This document shows, in pieces, positions 40,801-52,800 of a DNA stretch of 64,000 nt (positions are counted from its first letter, which is position 1; each line of letters starts with the position of its first letter). Location: assembly GCF_001649575.2 (NCBI RefSeq), contig NC_051443.1:431025-495024 (forward strand). The letters are read 5' to 3'. The notes below the pieces were generated by a model. The model was not told the DNA's origin. It worked only from the letters and a program-made list of their open reading frames with translations, and made no database searches. This DNA comes from Kryptolebias marmoratus. Lineage: Eukaryota > Chordata > Actinopteri > Cyprinodontiformes > Rivulidae. Made by a program: the position numbers and the translations under genes.

Positions 40801-43800
40801 ATGAACTGTAGATGAGGAGATATTTAAAGCCTCCCCAATTGTTCTGTTGAGGAACATTATTTTGACATTGTTCCACTATTTTTAGACAGTTTTTGCAGAC
40901 TGGTGAACCTCTGCCCATCTTTACGTCTGACAGATTCAGCCTCTCTAAAATGCTGCATTTATTCCCAGTCCTCTTACTGACCAATTAACCTAATTAGTTG
41001 CAAAACTCTCTTATCCTTACCACTTCCTTTTTCAGCTTTTTGTTGCCCCTGGCCCAGCTTTTTTAAAATGTGTTGCCTCTTATTTAGAAAAGATTTTTTT
41101 TTTGTTCAAAAATTGTACAATTTAGTAGTTTAAACATTTGATGTGTTTACAATGTTACATTGTGAATAAATGTGGGTTTATGAGATTTGTTGTATTTACA
41201 TGTTACACAACGTCCCAACTTTCTCAGATATGGGGTTGCCTTTATAAGTATAACATCTAAAACCTATATAGAGACTTAAATCGGTGTGAAAATTAACTAG
41301 ATTTGAGTGTAAAAATCTTTAAAGTGTTAATTTAATCTCATTTAATCTATCTATAGAAACTTAGTATTAGGTGCTTTAATGATAAAACTAAAACTGAGAA
41401 GACTGTCAGACAAGCAGATTCATTAGTAGGTAATCAATACTTATTTGCATTCAATACATACAGAATTTCAAGTTGTTTAAATGTAGTCAAATTTAACTAA
41501 GTTGCAGCTCAAAGAACTGGTTTTTATTGTCAGATACAAGAAACTTCTTCTAAATGTCCACATTTATTCCAACTTGAAGTAAACCAAGTTTCCCTGTGAT
41601 GTTAGCGGCCATCTGCAGCAGTTACCCTGACTGATGCTGAGGCTGACTCTTCCTGCAGAAGGTGAAGCTGGAACTGGGATCTCTGCTGGACTGGACTCCT
41701 CCACCTCCACCGGGGCTGCAGTTTCCTAAAACACAAGAGGAACATCGTGATCTCTCCAGGTTTCACCAAACAAAACAAATAAAACTGTTCATTTCTGGGT
41801 GTTTGTTCAGTCACAGTGCAGCCCTGAACCCTGAGCAGATTCAAAACTTTATTACAACATTATAATTTATCTTGTGCAGAAAACGCCTGTTTTAATTTGA
41901 TTTCCTGTTTATAGTTTCTTCTTGCAGTCGGCTCATTCAGAGATGAGTGCTTTGACTTTTGTTTGATGTAACTTTTATACTTCTAAAAATATTTTAACTT
42001 TATTCAAAATAAAATTTCACATAAAAAAACATTGAGATGTCTTCAAATTATTCAAAAACTTTGTTGGCCTTTACCAACAGTTCAGCTACTTGTAGCTGTT
42101 AGCTAATGTTCTGCTTATTTTAGCTTTGAGCTAATCTTTTTAGCTACCGTTTAGCTTTTATCTACTCTTCTGCTTTTTAAACCTGTAGCTGTTTTTCTCC
42201 TTTTTTAGCTTTTACCCATTACTGCTACTCTTAGATTTAGCTACGTTTCGATCATCTTAGCTTTTAGCTATAATTTTGCTACTTTTTGCTACCATACTGC
42301 TCCTTTTAGCTTTTAGCTAAAGTTTTTCTCATTTTAGCTACAGCTTTGTTAGTTTCAGGTATAGTTTTGCTACATTTAGCTTTTAGCTACTTTTAGCTAA
42401 CTTTAACAACTCAGTTTTAGTTTCTTTGACAACTTTTCAACACTCAGCATTCACACTGAATGTTGGCAGTGTTTTAGTTTCCGGTGTAAAGTGTAATGTT
42501 GAGAAAATGAAGAAAAGCCTCATGCTGTTCCACAGTAAAGGAGAGATAATCAGTCATATAATTTATACATCTTAGAAAAAGAAGAATTAGTCTGTTCCAC
42601 CTGTAGTTTGTACACCGCAGAGCTGTTTACATTTACAGGAATATTAACAACCCATCTTAAATTGGTTTTCTGTGGCAAGGCTATGAACAATAACTATCTT
42701 ACCTGCTGCTGAACAACACCTGATTACATCTGACTGATGAGCTAACAGCTAGTCTGTCCAAAGTGGACTGCTGCCGTCATAAAACAACTTTAGTTGAAAA
42801 AATTTCATAGTGGTTCACGTAAACACAATTTAATAATCCTCCATTATTGTCAATTTTGAACCATATGGATATTTACACAGACTTCTGTTATTTTCAGGTG
42901 CAAACAGAAGCAGCTGTGAGCTGAAACATTTTCAGTGAAACCTGAGGTCAAGTCCAAAAGGAATATCATACTTTGGCCAAAATAACAAATGCAATGGTGA
43001 TGACAACGTAAAGGTTTTAAAAGTAGAATTTACAAGAACTGCTGTTTTAGATGATACCAATCCACTTTGGTTTTGGCTGCTGTTAGCTCATCAGACTAGC
43101 TGTTTGCTCATCAGTCCTGTCAAAATTAAAGTATTTTTCCAAGCTGGGCTTGTTCAAAGAGCTACCTATAACAGGTAAGTTTATTTAGTCTTAATTTTTC
43201 CACAAATGGACAAAATTTCACTAAGTTGTGTAGAAGGAGTCATCTATAATAATTTGTACCTCATTCAGTGAGATCTCCTCCTCTTCCTCCTGCTTCTCAT
43301 CAGCATCTTCCTCTGAGAGAGCTCGGGTCATATCTGTATCCAGTTTGCAGTCAGGAGCATCTTCTGGTTCCAACGCCTCCTCTGCCCCTGCCTCCGGAGT
43401 GGAGTTCAGCTCAGGCTGCAGGTTTGCAGCAGTGATAAAGTCGAACGCTGCCTCTGGAGTGTCGACAGGCGGCACCAGGCTGAGGTCGGCTAAATGCTGC
43501 AGAGAGGCGGGAGCAGGCCAAGACATGTTGTCTTAATCAAACTTACAACTGAGATCAGGATGCAACGTGAGGACAAATGAGATACGATGCGTTTTAACTG
43601 ATCTGTACTGTCAAAAGAAATCCTATATGTTCTTTATTTCCTTTTGCCAAGCACCATTCTGTCAAAAAGGGGTGTGTTGAGATCTTGTAAGACTAGAACA
43701 TCCCAAGATTTCTTGAGTTGAAAACTATCAAGCTGCAGTCAGCACGACGTCCTCTGGTCCTTCCACTGCGTTGGAGCCATTCAAACAGGGAGAATGAGCA

Positions 43801-46800
43801 CAAGGACATCCCTGAAGCTTCCACCGCCGTCCTGCAGCCTCTGCAGCTGTGAGCTGACAGGAAGAGTCTTCATCATGGAGGAAATAAAGTTTAAAGCTCT
43901 CTGGGAAAAAGTCGATGGAACTTGACGGTGAAGTGGAGGTGACCCAATCTGACTAACGTTCCCTGAGAGCCTCCTCCCCTCTCCACTCAAGATGTTTTAT
44001 TTTCTGTGTTCAGTTTAAGCAGCTTTCAACTGTGATACAAACAAAACAAAGTAATGTTCACTCCTTTCAGTCCTGAGAGGACTCCGTCTGTCAGAGAACA
44101 TCAGTTACTGGCTGTGCAAATGTATTTAATCTGTTTAAAGGTGAAATGTTGACAGCTGTTAGGATGTTCATTGAGGGTTTTTAAGCTGATTTGGCTTCCT
44201 GTGATAAAATGTTTTCATTAAAAACCAGTAAAAAAAAAAGTGATTAAAAGAAAGACAAATGAAATCTTATTTAAAACATTTCTAAAGAACTGTTTGTTCT
44301 GACTGATAACAAAACATGGCAAATTCATTTCTTTTTTAAAGACAATATTGAAAAAAAAATGGCCATTGATCAAGTTTTGAAGTCTGTCCCTGCTGAGTTC
44401 AAAGGTCACACAGCTTTAATGAGAAGCTGAAGCTGTGCTCTGAGAAGAAGAAAAAAATCAGACAGAAGGTCATTGTTAAAATGTGCTTACATTAGAATTA
44501 ATAATTCTGAAGTCATTAGCAAAAAGTTAGTTTATAAATCAACAGAGCAGCTTGAAGTCATGATTTTTGTTTTGTTTTTAAAAAGAAAATCGTTTTCAAC
44601 TTCCTCTGAGCGGCTTCAAAACGAGAAGTCAAAAGGAAATCTACTTGCAACACTTCCTTATTGCATAAAAATGTGGCAATAATAAAGGCAAACATTTTGA
44701 AAGAACAGAGTTGAGGCAGAAAACGGCGATAAATGAAGATTACAGTGTGACTGGTTGACCGTTTTCTGTATTTGTTGCAGTTTATAAATGTGTTTGAGGA
44801 GAGGTTTTATACTGGATTGTAAAGAATAGGCTGTATTTCTGAAATCTACTACAGTTTAGATAGTTTTAAGACTTTAAAGCCATTGCAGCTAAAAGATGTA
44901 TGTTTTGTAAATGTCTTCATATAAACAGCTCTTTTTAAATTGTCTTGAAGAATTAATGCTCTGACTTACCTCTTCAGCATCTGCAGGTTTTTTTTCTAAA
45001 GCTGCTGAAATCTGGCAACAAATTGACAAATTAATAAGAACGTGTGGAAAATATTTAGAAGCTTCAGTGAAAAACGTCAAATCAGAGGATCACCTTCGAG
45101 GCCAGTTCCTCTCTGTTGTAGCCCAGAAGTTCGAGGTATTTACTGCGGATATCACTTTCAAAATTAGCCTGAAAACACAAGAAATAGTTTAAGTAAACAC
45201 TTTGTATTTGCAGCTTTCCCACAGAAGAATCCTGCTGAGGTTCATACCTTCAGGAAGGACCAAACTGTCTTTTCAAACTCATTCTCAGCTGCATCGATCT
45301 TCTCCTGGCAGAAGTCCACAAATCTGCCTGAGCTCAGAGTGGCCTGCAGCTGATCGGAGCGCCTCAGAAAGGTGGTTTCTGTAACAACCTGACTGATGTG
45401 GACAAGATGGGATGTGGGCTGCTGAGGCGTCGGGTTCTCCAAAGACACCAGCTTCCCACCAAACTACAGGAGAAGAAAAAACAAACAATCTTCAGGAACT
45501 AAAACCCTAACAGCCCTCATAAATCAGAAGAAAAAGAACAACTCACAGCGAACGAGGCTCCCACAGGTCTACGGATCCACTTGGGAGGTTTCTTCAGGGG
45601 GGTGACCACAGCTGGAGGGGCAGCGGTCTGAGGCAGCTGCAGCGGAGGCAACACTTGTCCCGTCCCAAAGGGATCCATGTTCCCAAATGAGTTACTGATC
45701 TGAAACACAAGTAACGTAACAGAAGACGGATCATGTGCAGCTCAGGAAACATGATGGCAAAAAACTAGTTCCTGGTCCAAATTAAAGGCCTTGAACCTGC
45801 TACTGTCAGAGTTTTAGACCAAGATAATCTTTTACTGAAAAATAAGTCTCACTCGTTGTTCTCAAACCTTGTAAATGAGCTTAGGGGCAAATTTATGCAA
45901 CACCTTGAGATCTCACAGCTACGTACACACCAGAGTTCAGCTCAATGTCTGTAAAAATGTCAGCCATTGCAATTTGTGTGTTTAACATGCGCTGGCTGTG
46001 GCAGCCATCTTGAATTGAGTTGACTCCAGAAAGTAATCAGTTGGAGATGTAAATTCAATGATTAATTTCTGAAAGTTTAATTTAAATCTGTCCACACACA
46101 CATACAGAATATTACTGTTCACCGCCACCTTTTACCAGCAGGTTATTTTAATTAAGGACTAAATGACAGAAACAACAAGAAAATGTAAAGTAACAAGCAA
46201 AAATATATTTATATTGTAAAAAAGACAAATGACATGGTATTTTAGCTTTAAGTCTAGACCTCCATTTAGGCCCGGTTTTACTTCTTGTTAAGTTAAAAGC
46301 TGATTTATTTCTAAGTAATGTGTTTGAACTTCATTCATTTAGAGGGTTACAAAAGAATAAAATGATTCTTGTGAATATTTAAACAGTTAATCTTAACTTC
46401 TATCTGGTGTTTCTGTCTCCATTTTGATGTCAGTGAAGAAAAAGGAAGTATGAGTCGGTGGCAGGTGGAAGAAAAAATTAATTGTGATGCTTCAGATTTA
46501 AAAAAGACGGACGGACAGATTAAGAGTAAAAAGCTACTAAAGGAGAGACATACTATATTTGACTTGTTTTATACACAATCCCTTCTAAATTAAAAAAAAA
46601 TTGAAAATTAAAAAAGTATGTTGACAATGTTTGTGTATTACCTGACACTGCCAGAAGGGGGAGCAGGTTAAACACACATTGTACTTTTATAAAATATTCT
46701 TCTACCAATCCATCTTCATCTCAAAACCAATCTGTCTACATTTCACTGCAGATTATTATTGGCCGCTGCCGAAGGCGCAGTGCCCATCAAGTGTTTGTCT

Positions 46801-49800
46801 GTGTTTGTTTGTCTGGACTTTTGGCGAAAAAAAACAAAAACATTGGCCAGTTTTGAATGAAACTCCCAGAAAGTAATCTCTGGATGAACAACAACAACTA
46901 ATGACTTTTTAAAATCACATGACACAGCTAAACAACTTTAATAAAAAACATAAAAAAGCTGCAATTTAGCCAATTTTATAGATACTGAGCTGAAATTGGT
47001 GGTAGCTGAGCCTCACCCCCAACAATTAATTGATGGAGTGAGATCCGTTTTTAAAACTTTGTCATCAACTACTGGAATTAACTCTGTGAGCAAATGTTGC
47101 ACGAATCACTGGATGGATTTTACTAAAACTTTCAGAAAACAATCACGGTATTAACAGAGGCAAGCAAAGTTTTTTATCCTTTAAGCAAAAAGGAAAATCC
47201 CACAATGCTCACAGAAATAACCTGAAACTGACAAAAGTAATAAGAAATGAATAAAAACATCAACGAAAATCAAACGATGCTTTTTAATTTTTTTAAAATA
47301 AATTTTTAAACCGGTGGTGTCATGGGGATTAACTGTGGGTGCATTCAGGATGTTGATAAATTTCCTTTTGGTAAAGAAAGAAAAACCCACAAAAGTCACT
47401 GAACTCGAAAGAAACAACTAAAAATCAACTAATGAAAATCAGTCATTGCTGTTGAATTTTGGTTCAACAGAAATATTTTAAAAAAAGAAACCAATGAAAC
47501 TGGCCTTTCCAAAAAGGATGGTATCTGTAGAAAAGATTGAAACTAATCTGCCCACAAGGACGTGTTAAACTCAGGTGTGTCCTGTAATCAGCATCACTGG
47601 TGTCTTCAGTCCTGGAATCAGTCAGTCTGTCTGATTAAAGGGTGAAGAGTAGTCACAGGGCTGTTTGGTATCATGGTGTGTAACACACTGAACATGGAGC
47701 ACAAAAAGCTGAGGACAGAGATGTCTCAGGAGCTTAGAAAGAAAATAATTGAGCAGCACGTTCAAGGTAAAGACTATAAGACCATCTCCAAGCAGCCTGA
47801 TGTTCCTCTGACTACAGCTGCTCAGATTATTCAGAAGTTTAAAGGTCCACAGGACTGGAGACAGCCTCCCTGGATGTGACCTTAAGCAGAAAACTTGATG
47901 ACAAGTTGAAGAGACGGATAACTCAGCCATTTTTGTCGACATTGAGCTGAATTTTGTGTGGTTGTAGCTGAAAGTAATCTCCCAATATTCTACGAGCACT
48001 AACATCTTACAATATTGCATGAGAAGTCATTTAAGTGGTTTGGAAAACAAAAGATATTACTTTGTCATTTAAGATTATTTTGATTTAAACTTCTGTGACA
48101 TGTTTTTCTTCAAGGACCTCCAGGTCTTTAAATTTTTCATACAACTACTTTAATATATTCACAGATGGCTTCTTTCCTCCTACTCATCTTTTTCTCATTC
48201 TGCTGTTTACTTCAACCACTTGTCTGTTTTTTAGCTTTAACGCTCACCTGGTCAGCATGTCTCTGGCTCTGAGCCTGGCTGCTGCCCCCCATGATGGAGT
48301 AGATGTCGATGTGTCCGTCAAAGCCTGCAGCTGACAGCACGGCAGGATTTCTAGGGCACCACTGGATGTCGAAGCACCACTGGCTGCTGGTGGGCAACTC
48401 GTACAGCACCTGGAGATGAAACATTTGCTCCCATCTGAGGACAAGTGTGGAAAATGTGCAACAGCTTCATTTATGCGGGTGGAAAATGGCTACCTCAGCT
48501 GTGTTTGGATTCCAGCACAGGATCCTGCTGTCCTTCCCACAGCTCAGAAGCAGATCAGGATCAGCCAAACTCCAGGCGATGGCCAGAACACCTCTGGGTG
48601 GACAGAACAGCTCACATGCATTTTGACGGATCAGAAAAGACAGATTAGACTCTAGATGTTTACAATCACTAACTTCTATAAAAGGAGCAGAAACCATTTC
48701 TCACTTTAGATTTAAAATGTTCAATTGTTTGAAAAAAATTAAATAAAATCTGGGATTTAAACACTGACACTTTCTCAAATTCTCCAAACTAAATTACTTA
48801 TAAATTTGGCAAAAAGAAATGCTAATAAGACTATCTAAAACAAACAAAACAAAAGTCCTGCTAACAGTAGTATAGACCCAGCGGTAGGAACAAAGCAGAT
48901 GTGAATCATTCTTATACAAAAAGAAATCCTTAACAGAAAGGTGATGACATGATGCATCATGTTTACCAGGTGTGTTTACCGTGTGTGTTGCTCTAAAATC
49001 TTGAGAGGGGAAGTAGCAAACCGCAGGTCCCACATCTGGATGACAGGCATCCGGTCATCCTCCGAGGCCAGGACCAGCTGAGTGGCCACCTCAGGGTTCC
49101 AGGCCAGTCCAGAACAATGCATCTGAAACACACACACCGCAGAGAATGTCCTGTTTGGTTTGCAGTTCAGGGTTTATGTGCTGCATGTGTCTGATCATGA
49201 ACTCACTCTGTTGCTGTGGTCGCTGACTTTGATAATGAGGTCATTTTTCCGCAGGTCCCACACTGAAGCCCGGCCGCTGGAGCTGGCTGAGGCCAGGATG
49301 TGTTGGACCTGTCTGTTCCATGACACATAGCTGATGTCCTCCTGAGGCTTTAACACAAAAACAAACTTTCTGAGTTAGAATTCAGAAACCGGGTCCACTT
49401 ATTTACAAGCAGGGGTGGAAGTAGCTGCTCTGAATGATCGGTGTTTCAAACTTTAACAAGGGATGGGCAATATGCAATCCTTCAGTTTTGAGATATTACT
49501 ACATGTTTTTGCTAAACAGAAGATTTTTAATCAGAATTTTACAAATTTTAAAAATGTAATTACATGACTCAAATCAGTATGGGGGGGGTGTTAATTCAAG
49601 ACGTTACAAATAGTAGACAAGGTATCGCACAATAAAAATTATTTATTTTCCAGAAGCTGCCACTTATAGTGTTAGATGACATCGTGGTGACTATGTTCAC
49701 ACTAGAAAAGTCTGGAAATCAGGAATTCCAGGGAATGTGCATGGAGTAGGACGTGTTGCGCGGGAGCTCTTTGGGAATGTGATTTTAATATAATTTAATG

Positions 49801-52800
49801 AAAACTTGCCATGGCTACATGCTCAAGTAGTTATCAAAAACTACATCTTTAGTGCTACACATCTGGATCAAGTTGAGTCTTTGAAGAAAAACCAAATCTG
49901 CTCGGACTGACTGACCTCAGAGCCCGAGGTCCCCCAGAAGTCAGATGTTAATGAAGAGACACATTAAGGTCACGTTAGATGACCTCTGAGCTGAAATCAT
50001 CACCAAACTTCAGTCTGTTAAGAAGGAAGTGGCGACTGCTCTAAAACTGCTGGAAAAATAAAAAATAAAAAAAATAACAAAGCTCAGCAAAATGGATCCA
50101 TTTGTGGTTTTGAGAGCATGGCTAAGGAGCTCAGTGAGTTGTTTTTCTTTCAGCTGCAGCCTTCTGCACAAGTCGCCCCAAACGTGTATGAAGGGTTTGG
50201 CAACAGTTTTACGCCAGATGCCCTTCCTGGTGCAACCTAGGCTTGAATCTGCAGCGTCAGGATTACAGGACCACGGCACGGACCACAGAGCTACTGCAGC
50301 TCCAGGGACAAACTACACAGCTGTGCTGCTGTAAATGCTTAGAGCCAGAAATGTAAAGACTTGGAGACATGCTCTAGGTGGAGCCAGAGGGCTCAGAGGG
50401 TCCATGACCTACTGAGTTTGTTGGTGATTTTCTCAGGAACTTGTTGGAACTTCAGGAGAAAGCCAGCTCTGACAGGGCCAATTCACAAGCAAAACCCAAA
50501 TCCTTTTTGAGGACTGACAAAGAAGTGAAACTTCTGCTTCGTGTCACAATAAACTCCGACTGACTGGGTGTCCTGTCAGTCCAAACGCAAGAGTTTTCCT
50601 CATGTTCAAAGAGTTCAGAGTAAATTAATTATAAACATGTTTAGATTTTTTTTAACTATTCCCATTTCCCAAATTTTCAATGTTGACTTGATGCACATTG
50701 CTGATCTCTTTCTGCAACGTTTGCTTTTGTATCATTGACAGTTGAATAAAGAAAAAAACCTTGTTGGCCTTGGATTATTTGGTGTAATAATAACGCTGCT
50801 CTAGTTCAGCTCATATTATTATTCAACAGACTTGTCTGTTTATTGAAGCTTTATCGCATACGAAGGTTTTACTGTAGTTAAGAAACTGACATTTGCAACA
50901 CAAACACAAGCATGTAATCTGTCATTATTGGGGTTAAATGTCGGGCAGAAGGTCGATGATATGTTTTGTAAAAGGTTGCGTTTAGGCTGTCCACATGAGA
51001 ACAACAGTAATGTTTACACATTTTCTTACTCAGGAACCTGGTTTTAATGAAAACCATTTAGGGGCTCCTGAAACATTGTTTCCAAGTGGATGACATGCTG
51101 AACTTGAAAATAAAAAAATTTAAAAAAACTTTGCGTATTCACAAAACTGTGAACAGGGCCTAATTAATCTGATTAAATGGGTCTTTCTAATTTTAGTTAC
51201 TGTTTTGCTGGTCTTCACTTTCACCTACTGCTTCGGTAATTATAGCTGTTGTTCTTATAATTTTAACTAACAATTCAGTTTCAGCTTCATTTCAGAGAAA
51301 AGACTGTTTCTATAGTTACACACAGACTCTTTGACAGCTTAAATCACTGCATTGTTTCCTTTGCTAAGTCACTTTTAAAGTCAGGTAACAGATAATAAAA
51401 CATTGTAAACAGAGCACACGCACCTGTGTTTTAGGTCCTGGTGTCATCGGAGATGCAAAGTTATTCATGTCCCAGATATAAATTTCGGACTCATTACCAC
51501 CTGATGCAACCAGGTTAGCCTGAAGAAACACAAACAGCATCAGTGCAGATTCTTTACAGAGCTCTATTAACCAGGGCTGAGAGGGTCATACCTGAAACGG
51601 GTTCACATCGAGAGCCCTGACGGGCCCTGTGTGTCTGTCACTCTCAGCGATGATGACATCACTCCCTCCAGCCATGATCTTCGCTGGGTCGTACAGGATC
51701 ACGTTACCATTCTCACCTCCGGTGATCAGGACACCAGACAGGCGACCCTGGGTGTCCATGTCGAACGGACCCCAGACCAGTTTGTGGTACCTGTGGGGAG
51801 AAAGGTAAACTAATGTGAGTGAGTGAGTGAGAGAGAGAGTGAGAGTAAGAGAGTGAATGAGTGAGTGAGTGAGTGAGAGTGAGAGATAGAGTGTGAGTGA
51901 GAGAGAGAGAGAGTGTGAGTGAGTGAGTGAGTGAGAGAGAGAGTGTGAGTGAGAGAGAGAGTGAGAGAGAGAGAGAGTGAGTGACAGAGTGTGAGAGAGA
52001 GTGAGTGAGTGAGTGAGTGAGTGAGTGAGTGACAGCGTGTGAGAGAGAGAGTGAGAGAGTGAGTGACAGAGAGTGAGAGAGAGTGAGTGAATGAGAGTGA
52101 GTGAGTGAGAGAGAGAGTGAGAGTGAGTGAGAGTGAGAGAGAGATAGAGTGTGAGAGAGTGAGTGAGAGAGAGTGTGAGTGAGTTAGTGAGAGAGAGAGA
52201 GAGAGTGAGTGTGAGACAGTGAGTGAGTGAGAGAGTGAGTGAGAGAGAGAGTGAGAGAGCGTGAGAGTGAGTGAGTGAGAGAGAGAGTGAGTGAGTGACA
52301 GAGAGTGTGAGAGAGAGAGTGAGTGTGAGACAGTGAGTGAGTGAGTGAGCGAGAGAGAGAGTGAGTGTGAGTAAGTGAGCGAGCGAGCGCGAGAAAGTGA
52401 GTGAGTGAGTGTGAGAGAGTGAGTGAGTGTGAGTGAGTAACTGAGCGAGTGAGTGAGTGAGCGAGCGAGTGTGAGTGAGTAAGTGAGCGAGCAAGTGAGT
52501 GAGTGAGCGAGCGAGTGTGAGTGAGTGTGAGTGAGCGAGTGAGTGAGCGAGAGTGAGTGAGTGAGAGAGAGTGAGTGAGAGAGTGAGAGCGAGCGAGCGA
52601 GTGAGTGTGAGTGAGCGAGTGTGAGTGAGTAAGTGAGCGAGCGAGTGAGTGAGAGTGAGTGAGAGCGAGCGAGCGCGAGAAAGTGAGTGAGTGAGTGAGT
52701 GTCAGAGAGTGAGTGAGTGTGTAAGTGAGTGTGAGTGAGAGAGATACAGTGTGAGTGAGAGAGAGAGTGAGAGTGAGAGAGTGAATGAGTGAGTGAGTGA

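Larger units (their letters stand above)
36927..45699 (-). other. sec31a: Sec31a part 2: Sec13-binding region, acidic linker and alpha-solenoid, exons 9-19
   Basis: Exons 45547-45699, 45248-45463, 45094-45168, 44970-45011, 43260-43496, 41626-41725, 39598-39776, 39391-39517, 39168-39313, 37303-37476 and 36927-37097. [20 protein letters not shown] is the hallmark after the propeller, in the blade that completes Sec13. The solenoid follows: [72 protein letters not shown]. Exon 13 (79 codons) is a very acidic, low-complexity insert with almost no match to human; exon 12 is a 42-base micro-exon in phase, so it could be skipped. Confidence 0.93.
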
